A DNA stretch of 40,928 nucleotides from a bacterium. GTDB taxonomy: Bacteria; JAJVIF01; JAGGVT01. The stretch is from positions 1 through 40,928 of the forward strand of contig JAGGVT010000027.1 in the NCBI GenBank assembly GCA_021157815.1, given 5' to 3'. Every line of letters starts with the position of its first letter. Positions within the stretch are counted from its first letter, which is position 1. Positions 8,198-18,249 of this stretch are shown here, one piece after another. The position numbers were made by a program, and so were the translations under genes. Below the pieces are notes generated by a model, which was given only the letters and a program-made list of their open reading frames with translations, had not been told where the DNA came from and searched no databases.

Positions 8198-10444
8198 ATG
8201 AATGGAGAATTAGATGAGAATAACCGAATTGTATTATTACTAATTGTAATAACTGCTGGTTTTTCTATGACCGTTATTTTTTTCTCGGGATGTTCAGGTA
8301 ATAATCCTGTAACATCCTTACACGATCAAAATGATTCAGATATCCCAGTCCTCACCGAGAATATACCGGTGCAAATGTATGATGTGGAAAATTCCGGAAG
8401 GGATATACTTGGTCAATGGATTATTGATTATGACACCACTTCAGGCACTGCGTCTGTGACACCTGATCGCAATGCTGCATTCAGATTTAATGTTACTACA
8501 ATGCTTCCAACTCCGACAATTAACTTGAATAGTTATGATGTATTAACCGGGATTTTGGATGTTGATGTTACTATGAATAATCCATATGGTATGAGTGGTT
8601 ATGACCTGAGGTTGATTATATTCAATAATAATGGTCATAATCTTATCAATTCTGACGATTGGACCGATGCATGGGATTTACCCGGTAGATTGCCCATTAA
8701 TCCATTCAAGGTTTATGCTACCGATTACACGGATCGAGTTTTTCATGCATATTCTCAAGTCACTGAAAATTTAATGATCTTTTGTCCGGGCGGTAATACA
8801 TCTGTAGGATTTGCAATCGACATTGCGTATCCGGGAAATTGCACTTAACCATATGAGATTGACAATTATTTTCAGGAGACTCTTGTGGATGATATGGGTG
8901 CATCAGCCAATATCTGGATTGATGTTTTAGACTGGCAAAACGATGTGGGTTCAGTATATCTGTACTGCCCTGCGATAACTGCTGAACCCCTGGTGCCTTT
9001 TACACAGGTTGATAACACCCTATTTCAGCTGGAACTTGTAAACAACACTGCAGCCGCTGCGGGTGAGTATCCCGGTGTTATTATTGCCTATTCTTCCGGT
9101 GTCCCGCTTTTTGATTTCGTAACGATCAAAGTATCAGTTGAGCAAAATACAATTGGGATGATTCAAAACCTGCCAGGATCATTTGAGGGATATACCTTAT
9201 TTAGTCCTGGGAAGAATCCCGGAGCATATCTCATTGACATGGATGGTAACCTGGTTCACTCCTGGGAAAGTGATTACATTGTAGGCTCTAGTTGCTACCT
9301 GTTGGAGAATGGAAATTTATTGTATTCCTGCAGGGGAACCGGCCCTGGTCCTATTGGTGGCAGGATAGAGGAGATCGACTGGGATGGAAACCTGATTTGG
9401 GAATATGACTTCCCTGCAGGGGAGTATCGATTTCATCATGATATTGAACGATTACCTAATGGAAATACACTGTTTGTCGCGTTCGAATTCATGGAAGCCC
9501 AGGAAACACTTGACGCTGGACGTGATCCGGCATTACTTCCCACTCGTGACTTTAGACCGGACTCAGTTATCGAAATAAAGCCTTATGGATCCAATTCGGG
9601 TAATATCGTATGGGAATGGCATACCTGGGACCATATGAGTAGTGTGCTTGGAGGCACAGCAAATGGGCAGCCTGTAAGCACTGATATAACAGATCCGGGG
9701 AAGTTGAACATAAACTTCCCGGAAAATGATTCAGATGACTGGCTGCACATTAATGCGGTTGATTACAATCCCGAGTATGACCAGATCATTTTAAGCAGCA
9801 GGCATCTCAGTGAGGTGTTAATTATTGATCACAGCACAGCCGATTATCTCCATCCCCAGTCGGGAATAGATGCTGCGCGCGGACCTGCAGGTGATATCCT
9901 TTACAGGTGGGGGAATCCACAGGCTTACGGTGCTGGTGATGAATCTGACCAGAAGTATTTTGGCCCGCATGATGCGCAGTGGATCGAACCCGGCCTAAAT
10001 GGTGAAGGCAATATACTCGTGTTTAATAACGGTCGTTTTAGAGGCTCTGACTATTCTTCAATTGATGAAATAGTACCGCCGGTAGATGAATTCGGGAATT
10101 ATGAATTAATTCCTGGAGAGTCGTTTGGTCCGGCTGAGCAGTCATGGATTTATACAACTGAAATCCCGGAAGATTTCTTTTCAGGGGCACTATCAGGAAC
10201 TCAAAGGTTGCCAAATGGGAACACCCTGATTTGCGAAGGTAACACCGGAAGGTTTTTTGAGATTACTCCAGACGAAGAAATCGTTTGGGAGTATATAAAT
10301 CCGATTACTGCTGATGGACCTCAGAAACAAGGAACCATCGTGAAAAGCAAAGTTTTCAGGTGTTATCGATATTCTGCGGATTATCCCGCACTTGCAGGAA
10401 GAGACCTTACACCGGGAGATCCGATAGAACTTCCACGAGAATAA
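8198..10444 (+). pseudogene. Arylsulfotransferase (ASST)-like lipoprotein gene split by an in-frame TAA at 8846-8848
   Basis: ORFs 8198-8848 and 8885-10444 are in the same frame; reading through TAA gives ...AIDIAYPGNCT*PYEIDNYFQETLVDDMGASANIWIDVLDWQ...; C-terminal part has ASST-like motifs (YLIDMDGNLVHSW, FHHDIERLPNGNTLFVAFE, DDWLHINAVDYNPEYDQIILSSRHLSEVLIID). Confidence 0.75.
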
Positions 10445-10567
10445 AAACAGGAGAATTGAGTCAATTTCAATTTGCCTGATTTTCATCTCACTTGGATATT
10501 AGATTGCTTTTTAGATAGATGAGAATGCGATTAAGAAATAGAAAGGAATCTGTTTCCTGATAAAAAC

Positions 10568-10596
10568 ATCCCGGTAGATGGCTACCGGGATTTTAG
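10568..10596 (+). terminator. Probable rho-independent terminator after ASST-like gene
   Basis: atcccggtagatggctaccgggatttta stem-loop. Confidence 0.7.
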
Positions 10597-10708
10597 ATTG
10601 CTTTTTAGATTTCCAACAACTCTCGTTATAGTTGATTCAGTTTCAGTGTGAATATATCCGACCAGCTGGGGTTAATTCGTACCGTGTACGAATTAAATCA
10701 GGCATATT

Positions 10709-12379
10709 TTAAAACAAGCCTACAATATTCTCATTGTTATCGATGTCCATCCCTACGGCTGCCGGGGTTTTGGGGAGGCCGGGCATGGTCATTATTTCAC
10801 CTGCGTAAACGACTACGAATCCAGCGCCGGTGTTGACTTTTACATCGCGGATTTCAGTTAGGTCACCGACAGGACGGCCTTTCTTTTCGGGATCATCCGA
10901 AAGAGAATTCTGAGTTTTGGCGATGCAAATCGGTAGATTGCCATACCCCCATTTTTCAATTTTTTCGATTTTCCGTCTTACCGATCTTGGAATGGTCGTT
11001 CCAGCAGCACCGTAGATTTTCTCTGATACTTTCTTGATTTTATCCGTGATTGAATCATCAAGATTGTATGTATATTGAACATCGCCATTATTCGTTTGAG
11101 TGGCATCCCATACCCCCTCAGCCAGATTTAACGCGCCTTTACCGCCATCCGACCAGACATCGACGTGATAGCATGAGGCTCCGGCTTTCTCTACCAGACT
11201 TTCAAGCGCTTTGATTTCATCCTCTGAATCAGTAGTGAACCTATTGATTGCGACCAACACAGGGCGATTGAATGATTTCATATTCTCGATATGTTTCTCC
11301 AGATTCGGGAAACCATCCTCAACCGCTTTCGGATTGGGGTCTTTCAGTTTCTTTTTACTCATCCCCCCCTGATATTTGAGAGCTCGGATTGTCGCTACAA
11401 TCACGACCGCATCCGGTGATGCCATCCCTTTTTGCCGCGACACCAGATTGAAAAACTTCTCGGCGCCAAGGTCACTTCCGAAACCAGCCTCTATGACTAC
11501 AATATCAGCAAGCCGCCTCGCCATGTCAGTTGCGATAACGGAATTTGTTCCATGAGCGATATTCGCAAATGGGCCTGTATGAATTATCGCCGGATTACCC
11601 TCTAGTGTTTGTACGATATTCGGCTTGATTGCATCCTTGAGAAGGATCGTCATTGCGCCGTTTGCGTTAATATCAGATGCTGTTATCAGTCCTTTTGTAT
11701 CGCTGATTGCAACAGTAATTTTGCCAAGTCTTTGCTTGAGATCATCAAGATCGTACGCCAATCCCATTATCGCCATGATTTCACTCGCTGCGGTTATCTC
11801 AAAACTCGTTTCCCGAATCTGACCACCCTCATCACCCAAACCCACGACGATATCCCTCAAAGCCCTGTCGTTCATGTCAACGGTTCTGTTCCATAGAACT
11901 TTGCTGGCTTTTATAAACAGACTGGGATCGTTGAGACGAGTGTATGCGTTATCCATCATTGCCGCCAGAAGATTGTGGGCTGCTGATATGGCGTGAAGAT
12001 CTCCGGTGAAATGGAGATTTATTTCATCCATTGGAATTACCTGCGACCATCCACCGCCAGCAGCGCCGCCTTTCATGCCGAATACCGGTCCCAGCGACGG
12101 TTCACGCAGAGTGACAAGTCCTTTATGTCCGAGCTGGTTTAAAGCATCATGAAGCCCTATCGAAACAGTGGTTTTACCCTCACCAGCCGGGGTTGGAGTC
12201 ATGGCGGTAACCAGCACAAGTTTCGCATTTGGGTTTCTTGAATTTCTTGCTGAGAGTTCTATCTTTGCTTTATATTTTCCATAGTGGATTAGATCATCTG
12301 CATTAAGTCCGACCTTCGCAGCGATTTCATCAATTGGCTTGCACGGTACGGATTTAGCTATTTCGTAGTCAGTTTTCAT
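10709..12379 (-). CDS. fhs: Formate--tetrahydrofolate ligase (formyltetrahydrofolate synthetase)
   Basis: 556 aa; MTPTPAGEGKTTVSIGLHDAL, EPSLGPVFGMKGGAAGGGWSQVIPMDEINLHFTGD, IHTGPFANIAHGTNSVIAT. Confidence 0.97.
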   Translation of the reverse strand: MKTDYEIAKSVPCKPIDEIAAKVGLNADDLIHYGKYKAKIELSARNSRNPNAKLVLVTAMTPTPAGEGKTTVSIGLHDALNQLGHKGLVTLREPSLGPVFGMKGGAAGGGWSQVIPMDEINLHFTGDLHAISAAHNLLAAMMDNAYTRLNDPSLFIKASKVLWNRTVDMNDRALRDIVVGLGDEGGQIRETSFEITAASEIMAIMGLAYDLDDLKQRLGKITVAISDTKGLITASDINANGAMTILLKDAIKPNIVQTLEGNPAIIHTGPFANIAHGTNSVIATDMARRLADIVVIEAGFGSDLGAEKFFNLVSRQKGMASPDAVVIVATIRALKYQGGMSKKKLKDPNPKAVEDGFPNLEKHIENMKSFNRPVLVAINRFTTDSEDEIKALESLVEKAGASCYHVDVWSDGGKGALNLAEGVWDATQTNNGDVQYTYNLDDSITDKIKKVSEKIYGAAGTTIPRSVRRKIEKIEKWGYGNLPICIAKTQNSLSDDPEKKGRPVGDLTEIRDVKVNTGAGFVVVYAGEIMTMPGLPKTPAAVGMDIDNNENIVGLF

Positions 12380-12451
12380 TTCAGGCTCCTTAAACCAATT
12401 TAATATTTTCGGTCAATGATATTACATATTGGGCGCTAAGTCAGGATAAGA

Positions 12452-12716
12452 AACAAGATTCCGTCATTCCCGCGAAAGGGGCTTGTTGAAAAAGGGATAG
12501 ATTTTAATGTAACCTGGAACGCCTTTATAAAAAAGCATGAATCAATTCTACAACGTTCGCAGGCATTCCGGGGTTCCGCATAGATAGCCACTTCCCCGGC
12601 ATGCCTGATTTACCTTATAGGTAATTGTTGCTTTTGTCCGGGACGGCATGACCGGGTTACGGTATAAATAAGCTTTTTCAACAAGCCCCTTTCGCGGGAA
12701 TGACTGAATCTTGTTC
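12452..12716. repeat. MITE-like nested inverted-repeat element, family B copy 1
   Basis: Terminal arms aacaagattccgtcattcccgcgaaaggggcttgttgaaaaa / tttttcaacaagcccctttcgcgggaatgactgaatcttgtt; internal caggcattccggggttccgca...tgccccggcatgcctg-type arm pair. Confidence 0.88.
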
Positions 12717-12882
12717 ATTAGGTGGATATGCACCATTTTTCCCGGCTAATGGGAAGCAAAGCTAGAATAAAACCAGTTCTAAATATAGGTGTCTGACACC
12801 AACATTAAATGCAAAATGCCACGCTCTTGTTTTATAACAAAAGGTGGCATTATAGTTTTAAGAGAATATGAACTACTTCTGA

Positions 12883-14532
12883 TTACTCAATTATTTCGAC
12901 ATCCAAATCCATTGCAGGCCAGTCAAATTTGCTTTCCTCGCCGTGGCATACATTGCATGTATATGCATCTTTCAGGCTCACACCGTGCGACATCGGCAGA
13001 TAAACCGCTCTTTCACGCCATTTGTCAACCTCTCCCAAGACAGCGCCTGTAACGGGATCAACCGATAGCGGATTGCCATCACCATTAACAGGTTCACGAA
13101 TCACAGCCATTCTATATGGAAACAGCATGCCGTCGCCTTTATCGCCATAGGGATTGCCGTAGATATCCGTCGTGCGATTAAACCATTTGTAAACTACCTT
13201 TGATTTCATTTCCATCGGAACATCTTTATTCGCAATATCCAGGTTGATTTCGATAGGACCGCCGTTGTCAGGTACATGGCATCCCGTGCAAGCCATGAAT
13301 GATGCCATTTTCGTGTAGTCATCATTGATATGGGCATCCCTGTGGCATCTGACACATCCCTGTTCCATATCAGGCGCATCCGCAGCCTGCAGAGATGAGG
13401 ATATCTGGCGTCTGAATATGTGGTCGCGGTCATAATGGCAATCGAAACAACTTAATCCCAAAGCGGCATGGATATCGGTTGCAGGCTCGAAAGCGGTGCC
13501 TCGAAGGTTGCTGTAAACCGGTGAAACTGATAATGCAGGCTTGATTGATGTCAGCGCGAGATGGCATCGCTTGCATGCTTCTGTGGAAGTATGGTTGATG
13601 TTTTCCATTAGCGGAGTCAGAGCGGCAAAGTTCTTGTTGAGCCTTTCAGTATTGGATAGTGAATATCCCTCCGTCACATGGCAGATGAGACAATCGATAT
13701 TACCAAATTCAGATTCCCGGAATATCCTCTCAGAACCCTCGGCTAATGGCTTAAGGCCATAACCGATATGGCATGTTTTACACGCCCCGCTGAATTCAGC
13801 ATCCCACGCATCATCGGCGAGGATTCCCCAAAGGCGTCCCGGACGGTTAATCATGCCGACTTCAGATTCTAATTCGCTTTCAGGATCACCCGACAGATAT
13901 TCGGAATCATAACCGTTGCTCAGTTTATAATGAGTCGTGTTTTGCAGTTCCTCGATTTTGCCCTTATGGCATTCTTCACATGTCCCGGAGCCATCATAGC
14001 TATCAATGAGTTTCGCATGGTCAGGGACATTAGGCAGATGGCATTCTCCGCAGCCAGTAGGCCCGCCCATGTTGTTATGGCAATCAATGCAGCTACGATG
14101 ATACGCGGCTTTCAATCCGGGTATCATCATCATTACGCCCTCATCTGTAATAACATTACGAACATCGGGCGACGCATCCGGGTCGTGGCAGACATCACAC
14201 GCGAAATTCCTGCTCATGCTGTCGAATTTTTCCGACGCGTGGCATGAGTCGCATTTATCAGCCGGAACTATCTGGTCGTTATAGTGCTTTTCGAAATGGT
14301 GATGGCATACCGTGCAGTCCTTTACAATTTGAGCATGATATTTATGCCTGAAAAGAACCTCGCCATATAGATTTCCCAGAACATCGGACGATTTAACCTT
14401 GTTAATTATGATTGTTTTCGGTCCGAATACAGGGTCCAAATTGACATTTTCAGCGCTGGTGACTAAAAATATACCAGCCGTGAATATCAACACAAGAATG
14501 AATATCGCGCTCAGGTGAGCTGTCGTTTTCAT
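12883..14532 (-). CDS. Multiheme c-type cytochrome (13 CXXCH motifs)
   Basis: 549 aa with N-terminal signal/anchor; 13 CXXCH counted (CTVCH, CDSCH, CDVCH, CIDCH, CGECH, CEECH, CKTCH, CLICH, CKRCH, CFDCH, CVRCH, CTGCH, CNVCH). Confidence 0.93.
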   Translation of the reverse strand: MKTTAHLSAIFILVLIFTAGIFLVTSAENVNLDPVFGPKTIIINKVKSSDVLGNLYGEVLFRHKYHAQIVKDCTVCHHHFEKHYNDQIVPADKCDSCHASEKFDSMSRNFACDVCHDPDASPDVRNVITDEGVMMMIPGLKAAYHRSCIDCHNNMGGPTGCGECHLPNVPDHAKLIDSYDGSGTCEECHKGKIEELQNTTHYKLSNGYDSEYLSGDPESELESEVGMINRPGRLWGILADDAWDAEFSGACKTCHIGYGLKPLAEGSERIFRESEFGNIDCLICHVTEGYSLSNTERLNKNFAALTPLMENINHTSTEACKRCHLALTSIKPALSVSPVYSNLRGTAFEPATDIHAALGLSCFDCHYDRDHIFRRQISSSLQAADAPDMEQGCVRCHRDAHINDDYTKMASFMACTGCHVPDNGGPIEINLDIANKDVPMEMKSKVVYKWFNRTTDIYGNPYGDKGDGMLFPYRMAVIREPVNGDGNPLSVDPVTGAVLGEVDKWRERAVYLPMSHGVSLKDAYTCNVCHGEESKFDWPAMDLDVEIIE

Positions 14533-15839
14533 TATTCCGCACCTCCCGCAGTTGATGCAGCCATTTCAGGTTGCGGTTCGGCCTCGGGTTGTGGTTTTAT
14601 ATCGCCGCCTTTTTTCATAATCGGGACGTATATCACGATAAATCTGTAGAACACAATTATTGATGCAATCAATCCGACGGTAAAGAAGAACTCCGCAGTT
14701 GACGGCACATATACGTGTTCAACGCCCGGAGGCCTGTATGCTGTAACCAAAACATTCTGACGATTAGCCGCCATCGAAACCATGGCGAACGTGCTTGCCA
14801 TGAATAACCAGTTTGGAGTTTTTCGCACTTTGGGCAGCATGAACATCAGCAATGCGAGCACAAGCAGTCCGACCTCCAGAAGCCATGCCCATTTCTGAAT
14901 ACTTGGTTCGTAAAGATAAACATTCGCGCCGCGATAGTTTAGATCGTACATCTTTAGAATGAAATATATTCCAAGCAGCCAGGGAGTGTAATTTGCCAGC
15001 TGCGAAAGGATTTTCATTTCAGGTTTCTTTCCGAATGAATATGAATTTATAAGCGATACAAATATCAAAACCGGGAATCCAACAGCAAATGCCGACATAA
15101 GAAACAACAGCGGCAGCATCGGGCTCTGCCATAGTGGATGAAGTTTTTCACCGGCAATCACCATCAGTGTGCCAAGCGATGACTGATGCAGGCATGAGAG
15201 AACGACACCGAGAATCACAAAAAACGCAAGAAGCGGCATTCTGATAATTGGAATGTTGATTTTGAGAAGGATGAAATCCGCTATCCAGAGAAACCACTCA
15301 GTGAGCCTGTTGAACATCGACAATGGCCAGAACCATGCGACTTTCCCTTTATATTTCTCAATGACAAACGGCATAAACTCTATTAACAATACTGTGAGAT
15401 AAAGCATAACGCAGATTGCTACTTCGAACAGCACCGAATTTCCCTGCCACCATCTGGGGAATATCGGATGCCAGAACAGCCAGTATCGCCCCAAGTCGAT
15501 AAGCAGGCTTATAGGGGCAAAAGTATAGCAAAGCAATCCGAAAACAACTCCCTGCCTGCTTAGAGTGCTGTATTTATGATGCCCATATATGTGCGCGATG
15601 AAAGCCATTGTGAATCCGGCAGCTCCGAGCACAATGAAGGTCGCTATATTTATTCCCTTCCAAATACCCCAGGGATAATCGTTGTCTAAATTTGTCACCG
15701 CTGACAGACCGAAGAAAAAGCGTCCGAATGCGACTCCTGCGCAAATCATGATAAGCCCGATTAAAACCCATGTTCCGGGAGTGAAAAACCTGTAGCCTTT
15801 ATCGTACATTCGTTCAACTTGAGGTTCGTGATTTGACAT
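14532..15839 (-). CDS. NrfD/PsrC/HybB-type integral membrane quinol oxidoreductase subunit
   Basis: 435 aa polytopic; WGIWKGINIATFIVLGAAGFTMAFIAHIYG, LLIDLGRYWLFWHPIFPRWW, CLHQSSLGTLMVIA typical of HybB-like subunits; stop overlaps downstream start (TAATG). Confidence 0.9.
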   Translation of the reverse strand: MSNHEPQVERMYDKGYRFFTPGTWVLIGLIMICAGVAFGRFFFGLSAVTNLDNDYPWGIWKGINIATFIVLGAAGFTMAFIAHIYGHHKYSTLSRQGVVFGLLCYTFAPISLLIDLGRYWLFWHPIFPRWWQGNSVLFEVAICVMLYLTVLLIEFMPFVIEKYKGKVAWFWPLSMFNRLTEWFLWIADFILLKINIPIIRMPLLAFFVILGVVLSCLHQSSLGTLMVIAGEKLHPLWQSPMLPLLFLMSAFAVGFPVLIFVSLINSYSFGKKPEMKILSQLANYTPWLLGIYFILKMYDLNYRGANVYLYEPSIQKWAWLLEVGLLVLALLMFMLPKVRKTPNWLFMASTFAMVSMAANRQNVLVTAYRPPGVEHVYVPSTAEFFFTVGLIASIIVFYRFIVIYVPIMKKGGDIKPQPEAEPQPEMAASTAGGAE

Positions 15840-15842
15840 TGC

Positions 15843-16769
15843 CTATTCCTCCTCCCCTTCGTGATTTGATTTATTATCCATTCGACTGCTTCTGAACATC
15901 ATCAGAAACAGGAAAATATACAGCGCAACCGGAGGAATGAAATATTTGAATACGCTGTGCTGGATAGTTTCAGATAACTGCCCGGCTGGAACATCGCTTT
16001 GGACAAGCAATCCCAGTTTCACAGGTGGAACAGGCAGAAGGTACAGCCAGCTTGTGCCGCCGGCAGTATGTTCGCCATATATTTCAGTCTCATAGATATC
16101 CGTATTTTGTTCTATGATTCCATGTCCGAGTTTGAGAAGGTCTCCACGCCTGCCGAAGGTCATTGCCTCCTGTGGGCAAGCCTCCACACATGCCGGAAGT
16201 TTATCCGGTATTCGATGAATACATAACGTGCATTTTTGAATGACCGGAAAAAGAGGCTCATCGAATTCAAAAACGGGTATCTGGAAAGGACATGCAATCA
16301 TGCAGTATCGGCATCCGATACAGGCTGATTCGTCATAAAGGACAGGACCTTCCGGAGTTTTCCTCAACGCGCCTACAATACACGCTGATACACACGCCGG
16401 TTCGTTGCAGTGCATACACTGCTGTTTTAGAAAAACCGGTTTATGGTTCATCCGCGCGTCATCACCATACGGATAAAACCTGTTTATAACTGTGTGCGTG
16501 GTTTCATCGGTTCGACGTTTTTTTGCAAGTACCCGCAAATCCTTGAAGTCTATATCCGGCTTGTCCAGATCATTTGTCATGTTACAGGCGAGTTCGCATA
16601 TACGGCATCCGATGCATTTAGTCGCATCGTAAAGCACAGCATAGTTATTCTCAAACTCAGCCGGGTCGTGACCATGTCCGGAGGCGTGCGCTTCACCGGG
16701 AATCATCGAACCCGCAATTACAGCACCGCCGGTAACGGCGGCATTTTTAAGAAATTTTCGTCTGTCCAT
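15843..16769 (-). CDS. HybA-like 4x[4Fe-4S] ferredoxin subunit, Tat signal, C-terminal TM helix
   Basis: 308 aa; DRRKFLK twin-arginine motif; CIGCRICELAC, CMHCNEPACVSAC, CIGCRYCMIAC, CTLCIHRIPDKLPACVEAC; C-terminal hydrophobic helix YFIPPVALYIFLFLMMF. Confidence 0.92.
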   Translation of the reverse strand: MDRRKFLKNAAVTGGAVIAGSMIPGEAHASGHGHDPAEFENNYAVLYDATKCIGCRICELACNMTNDLDKPDIDFKDLRVLAKKRRTDETTHTVINRFYPYGDDARMNHKPVFLKQQCMHCNEPACVSACIVGALRKTPEGPVLYDESACIGCRYCMIACPFQIPVFEFDEPLFPVIQKCTLCIHRIPDKLPACVEACPQEAMTFGRRGDLLKLGHGIIEQNTDIYETEIYGEHTAGGTSWLYLLPVPPVKLGLLVQSDVPAGQLSETIQHSVFKYFIPPVALYIFLFLMMFRSSRMDNKSNHEGEEE

Positions 16770-16819
16770 TATCTAGTCGCTCTATCCCCCAAAATTGTTT
16801 TTAGAAATAATGTTTTATT

Positions 16820-18079
16820 CTATCTGGACCAGTGGCAGTCAACACATAACATGCTGCTGTCCATGTGATCCTTGTAATCTGTATGACATTCAAGGCAGAT
16901 ACTTCTCTCCCTCGGTGACCAATTATGTTTCACGTGACACGAAACGCATCCTAAATCGGTATGCTGAGGATGCAATCCGCTTTCTATTCCATCATGACAA
17001 TTCGTGCAAGAATCCCAGGATGCCTTCCAGCTGTGCGGCACATGGCACATCAAACAATCCTTCTTGATATCGCTTTGCGAACACGCAGCTGCTTCATCCG
17101 AATGGCACGACGTGCATGAATCCGGGATTATGCTGGAGAAATCGCCCTTTTCGTGGCATGTATTGCAATCCTGATGAAGATTGCTGCCTGATTTCATTAT
17201 GCCTGAAAAATCCTCACCATGGCATAACTCGCAGCTTGAATCTCCAGTGATACCAAAATGATGAGGAGTATGGCACGTCAAGCAGTCAAGACTCTGATGT
17301 CCGCTAATATTATGCGTAGCTACAAGGTTGAGTTCATTTTCCCTGTGGCAGTTTTTGCATGTTATTTCCTCGGATGGGTCCTCGCTTTGGTGAGGAGTGT
17401 GGCAAGTTCCGCAGCTTGATTTTGCGATGTGCGGGTCGGCTAAAGCTGCTCTGAACGAATCAGCATCCAACTCAGCGGATTTATCCTCAAGAATGTGGCA
17501 GGCACCGCATCGGGAAGAGTCATAGGGATAATCTCCCCTGCTTTTTCCCAATATCGACGTTCCCTTGAATCCGTGGCAGATAGTGCAGTGGCCAGATGCC
17601 ATCATCTGCGCGTTGTCTTCAGTTTCCTTATGGCATTCGGAACATTCAATCACATTGGAAAGATTGTGCCCTTCGGTATGGCAGTCGATGCATCGCATGG
17701 GACTGCCGTTCAATTTTGCTCTTTCGCCCAGATGCTGCCAGTGTCCGGGATTTGAATACCTGTCGACTGGATGGCATAACAGGCATCGTCCTTCATTGAT
17801 GGCTACATTTTCGTAGGTGCCATCGAAACCAAGCTCGCGACGTTCAAGGTGGCTATTATTTACAGCATGACATTCAAGGCAGTGAATTTCAGCGTGTGCG
17901 ACAATCTGTGGTTTTTTGAAAATGAGATCTTTTACATGGCATTTCGCGCATTTGTCAGGCGATGTATTCCATTCAGCAAGCGATATAGCGTATGGTCGAG
18001 TGCATCCTGCGTAAAGAACAGAAGTTATTAAAAGGACGCATAAAAACGCAATTGCCCGATGTGTAATCGTTTTTGTCAT
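16820..18079 (-). CDS. Multiheme c-type cytochrome lipoprotein (18 CXXCH motifs)
   Basis: 419 aa; lipobox LYAGC; 18 CXXCH motifs counted by eye from CAKCH to CVDCH. Confidence 0.93.
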   Translation of the reverse strand: MTKTITHRAIAFLCVLLITSVLYAGCTRPYAISLAEWNTSPDKCAKCHVKDLIFKKPQIVAHAEIHCLECHAVNNSHLERRELGFDGTYENVAINEGRCLLCHPVDRYSNPGHWQHLGERAKLNGSPMRCIDCHTEGHNLSNVIECSECHKETEDNAQMMASGHCTICHGFKGTSILGKSRGDYPYDSSRCGACHILEDKSAELDADSFRAALADPHIAKSSCGTCHTPHQSEDPSEEITCKNCHRENELNLVATHNISGHQSLDCLTCHTPHHFGITGDSSCELCHGEDFSGIMKSGSNLHQDCNTCHEKGDFSSIIPDSCTSCHSDEAAACSQSDIKKDCLMCHVPHSWKASWDSCTNCHDGIESGLHPQHTDLGCVSCHVKHNWSPRERSICLECHTDYKDHMDSSMLCVDCHWSR

Positions 18080-18202
18080 AGCACTCGATTAATACCTTAT
18101 ATTAAAGGTATCAGCCATATGGAATGAAATGCAAAAATACAGTGTATATTTTTACCGGTGAAAGTGCAATATAAAAATTTAAGAGATAAATATGCAAATG
18201 AA

Positions 18203-18228
18203 AAAACCCGCTTTCGCGGGTTTGGATC
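18203..18228 (-). terminator. Rho-independent terminator downstream of tetraheme cytochrome gene
   Basis: On - strand: aacccgcgaaagcgggttttttca. Confidence 0.85.
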
Positions 18229-18249
18229 TTTAAATAGATGGATGTGAAT

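Noticed and set aside
8846-8848. TAA as a recoded amino acid (stop reassignment)
   Set aside because: Other genes end normally at TAA with terminators right after (e.g. 7155-7157), so genome-wide reassignment is unlikely; nonsense mutation or local read-through are simpler
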